From Gaetbulibacter_A sp043876815 (GTDB lineage: Bacteria; Bacteroidota; Bacteroidia; Flavobacteriales; Flavobacteriaceae), in NCBI RefSeq assembly GCF_043876815.1, contig NZ_JBAWKA010000003.1, positions 310,001 through 374,000 on the forward strand: a stretch of DNA of 64,000 bases, in the 5' to 3' direction. This document shows positions 7,610 to 15,753 of the stretch, piece after piece. The first letter of the stretch is position 1; every line of letters begins with the position of its first letter. The translations under genes were made by a program, and so were the position numbers. The notes under the pieces are model-generated. The model was not told the DNA's origin. It searched no databases and worked only from the letters and a program-made list of their open reading frames with translations.

Positions 7610-8863
7610 TTACAAGCCAAAAGCTTCTTTGACCTTCTCTACATAATCCAGTTTTTCCCAAGTAAATAACTCGACCTCTACAGTCACATCATTACCATTT
7701 GGTTGTGAAAAGGTTTTGGTTACCGTTTCATTTTGACGTCCCATGTGGCCATAAGCAGCCGTTTCACTATAAATAGGTGCACGTAATTTCAGGCGTTCTT
7801 CGATGGCAAACGGGCGCATATCAAAGATTTTGCGCACTTTTTCAGCAATTTCTCCATCGGTCATATTAAACGGACAGGTGCCATAGGTGTCAATAAAAAT
7901 TCCGGTAGGTTCTACAACGCCAATAGCGTAACTCACCTGAACCAAAACTTCTTCAGCAACACCGGCAGCAACAAGGTTTTTAGCGATGTGTCGTGTTGCA
8001 TAAGCAGCACTTCGGTCTACTTTACTAGGGTCTTTTCCTGAAAAAGCACCACCTCCATGAGCTCCTTTTCCACCATAAGTATCTACAATGATCTTTCTTC
8101 CGGTCAAGCCTGTATCTCCGTGAGGTCCACCGATTACGAATTTTCCTGTTGGATTGATATGATAAGTAATATCCGAATCAAATAATTGTTGAGTAGCCTC
8201 CGGTAATTTAGCGATAACACGAGGTATGAGGATTTCGATGATATCTTTTCGGATGGTTTCCAACATTGTTTTATCATCTGCGAAATCATCATGTTGTGTA
8301 GATAACACAATACTGTCAATACGTTGGGGAACATTATCATCACTGTATTCAATGGTCACCTGACTTTTACTGTCGGGTCTTAAATACGTGATCTCTTTAT
8401 TTTCGCGGCGTAAAGCAGCTAATTCTTTCAAAATTAAATGTGATAGGTCCAGACCCAGAGGCATAAAGTTTTCAGTCTCGCTGGTCGCATAACCGAACAT
8501 CATTCCCTGATCGCCGGCACCTTGTTCTTCTTTGCTACCGCGGTCTACACCTTGATTAATATCTTCAGACTGCTCATGAATCGCAGATAAGACACCGCAG
8601 GAATTCCCATCGAACATGTATGCGCCCTTGGTATACCCAATGCGGTTTATGGTATTTCGGGCAATTTGTTGTACATCCAAATAAGTGTTGGATTTTACCT
8701 CACCTGCAAGAACTACTTGGCCAGTGGTTACTAAGGTCTCACAAGCTACTTTCGATTCAGGATCAAAGGCCAAAAAATGATCGATCAGAGCATCGCTAAT
8801 TTGGTCTGCTACTTTATCCGGATGTCCCTCAGAAACACTTTCCGAAGTAAATAAATAAGCCAT
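7610..8863 (-). CDS. metK: S-adenosylmethionine synthase
   Basis: MetK makes S-adenosylmethionine from methionine and ATP in the cytoplasm. The product has 417 residues, normal for Bacteroidota. The N-terminal ESVSEGHPDKVADQISDA motif (His16 region, binding ATP and methionine) and the Gly-rich GGGAFSGKDPSKVDRSAAYA loop (about residues 270-290) are both intact. GPHGDTGLTGRKI, also diagnostic, lies just before that loop. The gene stands alone, with its own promoter, a SAM-II-like leader and a terminator, so its level is probably set by SAM itself. Confidence 0.97.
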   Translation of the reverse strand: MAYLFTSESVSEGHPDKVADQISDALIDHFLAFDPESKVACETLVTTGQVVLAGEVKSNTYLDVQQIARNTINRIGYTKGAYMFDGNSCGVLSAIHEQSEDINQGVDRGSKEEQGAGDQGMMFGYATSETENFMPLGLDLSHLILKELAALRRENKEITYLRPDSKSQVTIEYSDDNVPQRIDSIVLSTQHDDFADDKTMLETIRKDIIEILIPRVIAKLPEATQQLFDSDITYHINPTGKFVIGGPHGDTGLTGRKIIVDTYGGKGAHGGGAFSGKDPSKVDRSAAYATRHIAKNLVAAGVAEEVLVQVSYAIGVVEPTGIFIDTYGTCPFNMTDGEIAEKVRKIFDMRPFAIEERLKLRAPIYSETAAYGHMGRQNETVTKTFSQPNGNDVTVEVELFTWEKLDYVEKVKEAFGL

Positions 8864-8880
8864 AAAATCTTAAATTTAAA

Positions 8881-8990
8881 GGAGATTTGACGCTACCGTC
8901 TGCAGGAAGTTTGCACTGCCTTTAGCATTTTTACTTATACGGTTTTTAGGCTCGTACAAAGAGGTTGCAATCAGTCAAATCTTTCCTCTG
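8881..8990 (-). promoter_or_regulatory. Probable SAM-II riboswitch (long-loop form) in the metK leader
   Basis: On the minus strand the leader contains AGAGG (8989-8985) pairing with CCUCU (8964-8960) around the loop AAAGAUUUGACUGAUUGCAA. Downstream comes AAAAAUGCUAAAGGC (ending 8918). The loop GAUUURAC..AUUGCAA and the GCUAAA box match the SAM-II core as I remember it. UUGCA in the loop can pair with UGCAA at 8915-8911 to form the pseudoknot, and an extra GCCU/AGGC helix fills the long loop. Two further pairings are notable: ACCGU (8943-8939) with ACGGU (8899-8895), and nine perfect pairs between AGAUUUGAC (8982-8974) and GUCAAAUCU (8891-8883). The last would compete with ligand binding and could be the switch that exposes or hides the metK start. 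Class assignment is from memory, not from a covariance search. Confidence 0.7.
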
Positions 8991-9003
8991 TTTCTTACGG
9001 GAG

Positions 9004-9030
9004 CAAAAGTATAAAAATAAAGAGAAACAA
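9004..9030 (-). promoter_or_regulatory. Promoter of metK
   Basis: On the minus strand TACTTTTG (9011-9004) is an exact TAnnTTTG -7 box, with TTG at 9030-9028, 16 bases upstream. Transcription would start near 8997, just before the first riboswitch stem. Confidence 0.6.
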
Positions 9031-9379
9031 TACTCTTTTTTCGATTTTTTGAACCTTTATCATGTGTTAATTTTTTAGCCCCGATTTAGTGCGTTATATA
9101 TTTCAGTATTATTGCTGATAAAATCTTTCATTTTTTTATGATTTTTTAATCCTTTTGAACATCATAAAAAATATTATTTAAATAACTGAAAAACAGGTAT
9201 TTGAATAAATTTTTAGTTAGGTGAGTTTAAACTAAGCTTAAAGCACAGCTTATTCTAATAATGCAAATCCAGTAATTTCGATAATTGATAGATGTTTCCG
9301 AAGTATTCATGTATATTCTAAGGCATTTCATTTTAATAAAAGACCAACAAGACCTAAAATAAAACAGTTCAAAATACGA
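9031..9379. other. AT-rich gap between metK and ilvD
   Basis: No conserved gene is seen. The only possible feature is a 17-codon ORF at 9309-9362, described separately. No exact TAnnTTTG box with a TTG partner was found, so the ilvD promoter is not assigned. Confidence 0.5.
9309..9362 (+). CDS. Weak candidate leader peptide for the ilv operon
   Basis: ATG at 9309 opens a 17-residue ORF (MYILRHFILI, then KDQQDLK) ending 17 bases before the ilvD ATG. Six of its residues are Ile or Leu, the end products of this operon, in the codons ATT, CTA, ATT, TTA, ATA and CTA. Such composition can arise by chance in AT-rich DNA, and no terminator hairpin follows. It is listed only because the arginine operon has a much clearer leader of this kind. 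Confidence 0.2.
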   Translation: MYILRHFILIKDQQDLK

Positions 9380-11059
9380 ATGAAAGAACTAAACAAATAC
9401 AGTAAAACTGTAACACAAGACCCAACACAACCTGCAGCACAGGCTATGCTTTATGCTATTGGCTTTTCAGACGAAGATTTTTTTAAACCGCTTGTAGGCA
9501 TAGCCAGTACGGGCTATGAAGGAAACCCTTGCAATATGCACTTAAATGATCTGGCCAAACTAGCCAAGGAAGGAACACTGGAAGAGGATCTGGTAGGTTT
9601 GATCTTCAATACGATTGGGGTGAGTGATGGTATTTCCATGGGAACACCGGGGATGCGTTATTCTTTGCCATCCCGAGATATCATTGCCGATTCTATGGAA
9701 ACGGTAGTGCAAGCGATGAGCTACGACGGATTAATAACCGTGGTGGGCTGTGATAAGAATATGCCAGGGGCACTCATGGCGATGATCCGTTTGAATCGCC
9801 CGTCTATTTTAGTTTACGGTGGAACGACAGACTCAGGATGCCATGCCGGAAAGAAACTGGATATCGTATCTTCTTTTGAAGCTTGGGGAGGAAAAGTAGC
9901 CGGGACCATTGAAGAAGCTGAATATAAAAATATTATTAAAAAATCGATTCCCGGACGCGGTGCTTGTGGTGGTATGTATACCGCAAATACCATGTCGTCG
10001 GCTATTGAGACTTTAGGTATGGCCTTACCGTATAATTCCTCGAATCCTGCGAACAGTGAAGCCAAACGTGAGGAAGCCATACGCGCTGGAAAAGCCATGC
10101 GTTTATTATTAGAAAAAGACATTAAACCTTCAGATATTATAACTAGAAAATCTATTGAGAATGCCATTCGCGTGATCACTATTTTAGGAGGATCGACGAA
10201 TGCGGTATTACATTTTCTTGCGATCGCCAGAGCGGCGCAAATAGATTTCACCTTAAAAGATTTTCAGGATATCAGTGATAACACACCGTTCCTAGCCGAT
10301 TTAAAACCTAGTGGAAAATACCTGATGGAAGATGTTCATGCCATTGGTGGTATGCCTGCGGTTTTAAAATATTTGTTAAAGAAAGGCTTGCTTCACGGTG
10401 ATTGTTTGACCGTGACCGGAAAGACCTTGGCTGAGAATTTACTGGATGTTGATGATTTGGCGGAAGGTCAGGAAGTTATAAAGCCTCTTGAGAACCCTAT
10501 AAAAGCGACGGGGCATTTGCGCATGTTATACGGAAACCTGGCAACGGAGGGAAGTGTAGCCAAGATCACTGGAAAGGAAGGGCTCAACTTCGTTGGAAAA
10601 GCTAAAGTATTTAACGGCGAGTATGCAGCAAATGACGGTATTCGTGATGGAAAAGTGGAGAAAGGCGATGTAGTTGTTATTCGTTATGAAGGGCCCAAAG
10701 GTGGTCCGGGAATGCCAGAAATGCTGAAGCCTACAGCCGCCATTATGGGAGCCGGTCTAGGGAATGATGTGGCTTTGATTACCGACGGTAGATTCTCCGG
10801 AGGTACACACGGTTTTGTTGTGGGGCACATCACACCTGAAGCTCAGGAAGGTGGTAATATCGCTTTGGTAAAAGATGGAGATATGATCACTATAGATGCT
10901 GAAACCAATACGATCACTCTGGAAGTTTCAGATGAAGAATTAGCCAAAAGAAGACAAGAATGGTCTGCGCCAAAATTAAAATTTGAGCGTGGTGTTCTTT
11001 ATAAATATGCTCGCTCTGTATCATCAGCTTCACGAGGCTGTACTACAGACGAATTTTAA
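9380..11059 (+). CDS. ilvD: Dihydroxy-acid dehydratase
   Basis: IlvD dehydrates 2,3-dihydroxy acids to the 2-keto acids that precede valine, isoleucine and leucine. At 559 residues it has the usual length. The cysteines expected to hold the Fe-S cluster are in GYEGNPCNMH (Cys51), VGCDKNMPG and PGRGACGGMYTANTMSS. The C-terminal ALITDGRFSGGTHGFVVGHITPEA block is typical. It is the first gene of ilvD-ilvB-ilvN-ilvC, with 45 bases to ilvB. Confidence 0.97.
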   Translation: MKELNKYSKTVTQDPTQPAAQAMLYAIGFSDEDFFKPLVGIASTGYEGNPCNMHLNDLAKLAKEGTLEEDLVGLIFNTIGVSDGISMGTPGMRYSLPSRDIIADSMETVVQAMSYDGLITVVGCDKNMPGALMAMIRLNRPSILVYGGTTDSGCHAGKKLDIVSSFEAWGGKVAGTIEEAEYKNIIKKSIPGRGACGGMYTANTMSSAIETLGMALPYNSSNPANSEAKREEAIRAGKAMRLLLEKDIKPSDIITRKSIENAIRVITILGGSTNAVLHFLAIARAAQIDFTLKDFQDISDNTPFLADLKPSGKYLMEDVHAIGGMPAVLKYLLKKGLLHGDCLTVTGKTLAENLLDVDDLAEGQEVIKPLENPIKATGHLRMLYGNLATEGSVAKITGKEGLNFVGKAKVFNGEYAANDGIRDGKVEKGDVVVIRYEGPKGGPGMPEMLKPTAAIMGAGLGNDVALITDGRFSGGTHGFVVGHITPEAQEGGNIALVKDGDMITIDAETNTITLEVSDEELAKRRQEWSAPKLKFERGVLYKYARSVSSASRGCTTDEF

Positions 11060-11104
11060 AAAATATTTGTCCTGCCCTTAATTGCAGGAAGACCTAAAAA
11101 GCTT

Positions 11105-12844
11105 ATGAATACACAAGCACAAACAATAAATAAAACGGAAAACGCAGACAAAAAAGCCTTGCGTATTACCGGAAGTGAAGCCATTATACGCTGTCTCATT
11201 GCTGAGGGTGTAGATGTGTTGTACGGTTACCCCGGTGGGGCGATCATGCCGGTATATGATGAACTTTATAAATTCCGAAATGAGATTCATCATGTATTAA
11301 CGCGCCACGAGCAAGGAGCTACGCATGCGGCTCAAGGCTACGCCCGAATTTCAGGAAGAGTAGGTGTGGCTATGGCGACTTCAGGGCCTGGCGCTACGAA
11401 CCTGATTACCGGAATTGCTGATGCACAAATCGACTCGACACCTTTAGTGTGTATCACGGGTCAGGTAGCTTCTAATTTGTTGGGGAGTGATGCCTTTCAG
11501 GAGACCGATATCGTGGGTATTTCTACACCCGTTACAAAATGGAACCATCAGATCACTAAGGCATCTGAAATTCCAGAAGTGATGGCGAAAGCTTTTTATA
11601 TTGCTAAAAGCGGTCGCCCCGGACCAGTACTTGTTGATATTACAAAAGATGCGCAGTTCGAGGAATTCGATTTCACTTATGAAAAATGCATCGGCGTACG
11701 CAGTTATAATCCGGTTCCGAAAACGGATGTTTCTGCTGTAAAAGCGGCTGCTGAACTTATTAATACAGCTAAAAAACCCATGATCGTTTGGGGGCAGGGC
11801 GTAATTTTAGGGGAAGCTGAAGCGGAATTGAAAGCCGTTATTGAAAAAGCAGGAATCCCTGCGGCATGGACCATTTTGGGCGCTTCTGCAATTCCAACCT
11901 CACACCCACTGAATGTGGGCATGGTTGGAATGCATGGAAATTACGGACCGAATAAATTAACCAACGAGTGTGACGTTCTCATCGCCATAGGTATGCGATT
12001 TGACGATCGTGTAACAGGAAATCTAAACACCTATGCCAAACAAGCCAAGGTGATACATTTCGAGATCGATCCTGCAGAGATCGATAAAAATGTGAAAACA
12101 GATGTCGCCGTATTAGGTGATTCTAAGGACAGTTTGGCGCAGCTCTTAACATATTTAGATAAAAATAATCATAAGGCTTGGTTGGAAGAATTCAGAGCTT
12201 ATGATGCTATTGAGTTTGAAAAGGTTATTAAAGAGGACTTAACTCCAACAAAAGAAGGCCTGACCATGGGAGAGGTGATCAAACAGATCAATCTTGAGAC
12301 CAAGGGGAATGCCGCTATTGTATCGGATGTGGGGCAGCATCAAATGATTGCATGCCGTTATGCGGAGTTCAATATCACGAAAAGTAATATTACCTCTGGT
12401 GGTTTGGGGACCATGGGCTTTGCCTTACCTGCAGCTATCGGAGCTAAAATGGCAGCACCGGAACGTGAGGTTGTTGCGATTATTGGTGACGGTGGTTATC
12501 AAATGACTATTCAGGAATTAGGAACCATTTTTCAACAACGTGTACCGGTAAAAATTGTGGTTTTAAATAATGAATTCCTCGGAATGGTTCGCCAATGGCA
12601 ACAACTGTTCTTTGACAAACGTTACGCGTCCACCGAGATGACCAACCCCGATTTTGTGACTATCGCTAAAGGCTATCATATTGAAGCCAAGCGCGTAAAC
12701 AAACGTGAAGATCTGGCGGCCGCTGTGAAGGAAATGATCGCTTCCGATGACGCTTATTTCCTGGAAGTTTGTGTGGAGAAAGAAGATAATGTGTTCCCGA
12801 TGATCCCATCAGGAGCATCCGTTTCAGATATACGATTAAGCTAA
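11105..12844 (+). CDS. ilvB: Acetolactate synthase large subunit
   Basis: This 579-residue ThDP enzyme condenses pyruvate with pyruvate or 2-ketobutyrate. Visible motifs are YGYPGGAIMPVYD and RHEQGATHAAQGYAR (catalytic Glu) near the N-terminus, the ATSGPGATN loop, FDDRVTGN in the middle domain, and the ThDP/Mg motif GDGGYQMTIQELGT..QQRVPVKIVVLNN near residues 460-495. The first 20 residues are a polar extension before the domain, and the ATG at 11105 is the only sensible start. Its regulatory partner ilvN follows after 16 bases. Confidence 0.97.
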   Translation: MNTQAQTINKTENADKKALRITGSEAIIRCLIAEGVDVLYGYPGGAIMPVYDELYKFRNEIHHVLTRHEQGATHAAQGYARISGRVGVAMATSGPGATNLITGIADAQIDSTPLVCITGQVASNLLGSDAFQETDIVGISTPVTKWNHQITKASEIPEVMAKAFYIAKSGRPGPVLVDITKDAQFEEFDFTYEKCIGVRSYNPVPKTDVSAVKAAAELINTAKKPMIVWGQGVILGEAEAELKAVIEKAGIPAAWTILGASAIPTSHPLNVGMVGMHGNYGPNKLTNECDVLIAIGMRFDDRVTGNLNTYAKQAKVIHFEIDPAEIDKNVKTDVAVLGDSKDSLAQLLTYLDKNNHKAWLEEFRAYDAIEFEKVIKEDLTPTKEGLTMGEVIKQINLETKGNAAIVSDVGQHQMIACRYAEFNITKSNITSGGLGTMGFALPAAIGAKMAAPEREVVAIIGDGGYQMTIQELGTIFQQRVPVKIVVLNNEFLGMVRQWQQLFFDKRYASTEMTNPDFVTIAKGYHIEAKRVNKREDLAAAVKEMIASDDAYFLEVCVEKEDNVFPMIPSGASVSDIRLS

Positions 12845-12860
12845 ATAAACCGAACCAATA

Positions 12861-13397
12861 ATGGAAGAAGATATAAAAACATATACGATCTCGGTTTATA
12901 CCGAAAATAACATAGGTCTGCTAAACCGGATCTCAGCCATTTTTCAACGGCGCCATGTGAACATTGAAAGCTTAACCACATCGCAATCTGAAATTGACGG
13001 AGTAAACCGCTTCGTTATTGTGGTTAATATTACCAAAACACAGGCGATCAAGATCGTGAAGCAAATCGAAAAGCAGGTAGAGACCATTAGGGCGTATTTT
13101 CACACGGATGAAGAAACGATATTTACGGAATCATGCATGTTTAAGATCAAGTCGAGTTTGTTGTTCGAAGAACCTCAGATCCAAAATATAATTAAAGAGA
13201 GCAATACCCGAATTGTTACGGTGAACAGGGAGTTTTTTGTATTGGAAAAATCCGGACGCCGAAATGAAATTGAGGCTCTACGCCGCGATCTGAATGTGTT
13301 TGGCATTATGCAGTTTGTACGTTCCGGGCGTATTGCTGTGACTAAAGATGAAATGAAAATAACAGAAATGCTTTCAGCATTTTATAACCAATACTAA
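12861..13397 (+). CDS. ilvN: Acetolactate synthase small (regulatory) subunit
   Basis: The product has 178 residues. An N-terminal ACT domain (about 8-80; TISVYTENNIGLLNRISAIF, RHVNIESLTTSQSE) is where valine feedback binding usually occurs. The C-terminal domain (about 95-175) matches the second domain of long IlvN proteins. It lies 16 bases after ilvB and 13 bases before ilvC and is clearly in the same operon. Confidence 0.95.
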   Translation: MEEDIKTYTISVYTENNIGLLNRISAIFQRRHVNIESLTTSQSEIDGVNRFVIVVNITKTQAIKIVKQIEKQVETIRAYFHTDEETIFTESCMFKIKSSLLFEEPQIQNIIKESNTRIVTVNREFFVLEKSGRRNEIEALRRDLNVFGIMQFVRSGRIAVTKDEMKITEMLSAFYNQY

Positions 13398-13410
13398 TTA
13401 AAAACTAAAA

Positions 13411-14886
13411 ATGGGAAATTATTTTAACACCTTATCCTTAAGAGATAAAATAAATCAATTATCAAAATGCCGCTTCATGGAAGCTTCCGAGTTTGAGGAA
13501 GGCGTAAATGCGTTAAAAGGCAAAAAAATTGTAATTGTTGGATGTGGTGCTCAGGGCTTAAATCAGGGCTTAAATATGAGAGATTCCGGACTGGATATTT
13601 CTTATGCTTTGCGGGATGGTGCTATCAAAGAAAAGCGAGCCTCTTACGTGAATGCAACCGAAAATGGATTTACAGTTGGAACTTATAAAGAACTCATTCC
13701 TACTGCTGATTTGGTGTGTAACCTCACACCGGATAAACAACATACGCCAGTGATCAATGCGGTTATGCCTCTTATGAAAAAGGGAGCGACCCTATCGTAT
13801 TCTCACGGTTTTAATATCGTGGAAGAAGGAATGCAGATCCGTAAAGACCTTACCGTAATTATGGTGGCTCCGAAATGTCCGGGTACTGAGGTGAGAGAAG
13901 AATATAAAAGAGGTTTTGGTGTGCCAACATTGATTGCGGTGCACGAAGAAAATGATCCTGAAGGTAAAGGTTGGGCGCAGGCTAAGGCTTATGCTGTAGC
14001 TACCGGAGGTGACCGAGCGGGAGTTTTAGCATCATCATTTGTGGCTGAGGTAAAATCCGATCTTATGGGTGAGCAAACCATTTTATGTGGTTTGTTACAA
14101 ACTGGATCTATCTTGTGTTTTAATAAGATGGTTGAAAAAGGAATTGATAAGGGGTATGCCTCTAAACTGATCCAGTATGGTTGGGAAACCATTACCGAAG
14201 GTTTGAAGTATGGTGGGATCACCAATATGATGGACCGCTTATCGAATAAGGCTAAGATCAAGGCTTTTGAACTGTCTGAAGAAATGAAGGACATTATGCG
14301 TCCCTTATTTAGAAAGCACATGGATGATATTATGCAAGGGAATTTCTCACAAGGTATGATGGAAGACTGGGCTAATGATGATGAAAAATTATTGACTTGG
14401 CGTGCTGCGACCGGTGAGACCGCTTTTGAAAAAACACCTGCAGGAGATGTGAAAATCACGGAACAGGAATATTATGATCATGGTGTACTTATGGTTGCTT
14501 TTGTAAGAGCTGGTGTAGAATTAGCTTTTGAATCGATGACCGAATCCGGTATCATTGACGAATCAGCTTATTACGAATCGTTGCACGAAACGCCATTAAT
14601 TGCCAATACGATCGCTCGTAAAAAATTATTCGAAATGAACCGCGTGATTTCAGATACAGCAGAATATGGTTGTTATTTATTTGACCATGCTTGTAAACCG
14701 TTATTAGGGGATTTTATGAAAAAGATTGATACCGATGTGATTGGGAAAGCTTATGCGAAGGACAATGGTGACGGTGTTGATAACGCCAAGCTTATTGAAG
14801 TGAATGCGAAACTTAGAAATCACCCTGTTGAAGAAATAGGAAGATTCTTAAGAGCGTCTATGAAAGCGATGAAACCTATCGTTTAG
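13411..14886 (+). CDS. ilvC: Ketol-acid reductoisomerase, class II (long form)
   Basis: IlvC isomerises and reduces acetolactate or acetohydroxybutyrate with NADPH. The 491-residue length and the duplicated C-terminal knotted domain mark the long class II form, as in enteric bacteria. The Rossmann motif is VIVGCGAQGLNQGLNMRDSG (about residues 44-63), and Asp/Glu metal ligands occur in DLMGEQTILCG. It is the last gene of the operon and is followed by a terminator. Confidence 0.97.
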   Translation: MGNYFNTLSLRDKINQLSKCRFMEASEFEEGVNALKGKKIVIVGCGAQGLNQGLNMRDSGLDISYALRDGAIKEKRASYVNATENGFTVGTYKELIPTADLVCNLTPDKQHTPVINAVMPLMKKGATLSYSHGFNIVEEGMQIRKDLTVIMVAPKCPGTEVREEYKRGFGVPTLIAVHEENDPEGKGWAQAKAYAVATGGDRAGVLASSFVAEVKSDLMGEQTILCGLLQTGSILCFNKMVEKGIDKGYASKLIQYGWETITEGLKYGGITNMMDRLSNKAKIKAFELSEEMKDIMRPLFRKHMDDIMQGNFSQGMMEDWANDDEKLLTWRAATGETAFEKTPAGDVKITEQEYYDHGVLMVAFVRAGVELAFESMTESGIIDESAYYESLHETPLIANTIARKKLFEMNRVISDTAEYGCYLFDHACKPLLGDFMKKIDTDVIGKAYAKDNGDGVDNAKLIEVNAKLRNHPVEEIGRFLRASMKAMKPIV

Positions 14887-14913
14887 AATAAAAATAACAT
14901 CTTAGTTATAACC

Positions 14914-14954
14914 AAAACAGCGCTGTTGCTTGATTGCTCAGTGCTGTTTTTTTT
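14914..14954 (+). terminator. Terminator of the ilv operon
   Basis: An imperfect stem (aaaacagcgct / agtgctgtttt) with a loop of about 14 bases is followed by eight T. It lies about 30 bases after the ilvC stop. Confidence 0.75.
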
Positions 14955-14971
14955 AAGTAGAATTTGATTAT

Positions 14972-15430
14972 TGTCATTCAGAAGGAACGCAGTGCCTGAA
15001 GAATCTGGTAACAAAGTATGGAAGATTCTTCGCTAGCGCTCTGAATGACAGCTGGAATTATAATGAACGGATTGCTTCGCCTTGCTCGCAATGACGTTTC
15101 GATTTGTCATTACGAGGAGTGCAAGAACGTGGTAATCTTTTAATTTGACCTAGAGATTCTTCGCTAGCGCTCTGAATGACAACCAGAATTACAATGAGCG
15201 GATTGCTTCGTTTTACTCGCAATGACGTTTCGATTTGTCATTACGAGGGGTGCAAGAACGTGGTAATCTCTTGAATCAGATTGCTTCAACACTTTGGTAA
15301 TGATGAGGTTTTTTGTCATTCAGAAGGAATGCAGTGACTGAAGAATCTGGTAACAAAGTATAGGAGATTCTTCGCTAGCGCTCTGAATGACAACCAGAAT
15401 TACAATGAACGGATTACTTCACTTCGTTCT
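14972..15430. repeat. Block of alternating dispersed repeats (types A and B)
   Basis: Type A (gtcattcagaaggaacgcag ... agattcttcgctagcgctctgaatgaca) is present at 14972-15050, in part at 15148-15181, and at 15314-15391. Its ends are inverted repeats of each other (gtcattcaga.. / ..tctgaatgac). Type B (ggattgcttcgccttgctcgcaatgacgttt, then gtcattacgagg..gtgcaagaacgtggtaatct) lies at 15066-15140 and 15199-15270, with a decayed copy from about 15408. Similar units are at 40625-40735 and 62594-62795. No coding is visible. Such non-coding units are common in Flavobacteriaceae genomes. Confidence 0.7.
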
Positions 15431-15444
15431 CAATTACGGAATTC

Positions 15445-15540
15445 GCGTTAGGGATTGAGGCATTGTTGGAGCTCGCCCAACGGGAAGCGACTGCCGAAAG
15501 CCCGACAAGCGCGCTTTTTAGCGCGCGAAGGAACGCCAAA
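15445..15540 (+). repeat. Dispersed intergenic element, type C, copy 3 (divergent)
   Basis: The 5' box gcgttagggattgag and the 3' box ggaacgcc are kept, and the middle contains its own hairpin (gcgcgc..gcgcgc around 15510-15526). The rest of the 15541-15753 stretch is AT-rich with no gene on either strand that I can support. Confidence 0.5.
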
Positions 15541-15725
15541 AAGTATAAGGTTCTGAATTACAGTTTTCAACTCATTATTTTCGATGGAATAATTTTATAA
15601 TGTTTAGGCGAAATCGTTTTCGAATCGTCTTTTCTCGATTTCTTTTTGGATCGCATTAGCAATTCGTTATTTTTTAAAGAAGTCAGTCCGCAAGACGTCT
15701 TATTTTTATAAAATATAGGTATATT

Positions 15726-15733
15726 TACTTTTG
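15726..15733 (+). promoter_or_regulatory. Candidate -7 box of the gapN-azurin unit
   Basis: TACTTTTG matches TAnnTTTG exactly and lies 20 bases before the ATG at 15754. No good TTG box is present 19 bases upstream (the bases there are a T run). Confidence 0.4.
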
Positions 15734-15753
15734 ATTTAATAACACCTTTTTTG

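Noticed and set aside
9814..10251. Long minus-strand ORF inside ilvD (145 codons)
   Set aside because: It is a shadow of the strongly conserved ilvD frame and has no domain or start context of its own. The same applies to the antisense frames inside ilvC, metY, the metX-thrA fusion and argH.
14972..15430. Regular repeats resembling a CRISPR array
   Set aside because: Units are of two types, about 75 bases long, imperfect and palindromic at the ends, with no unique spacers of constant length and no cas genes nearby.
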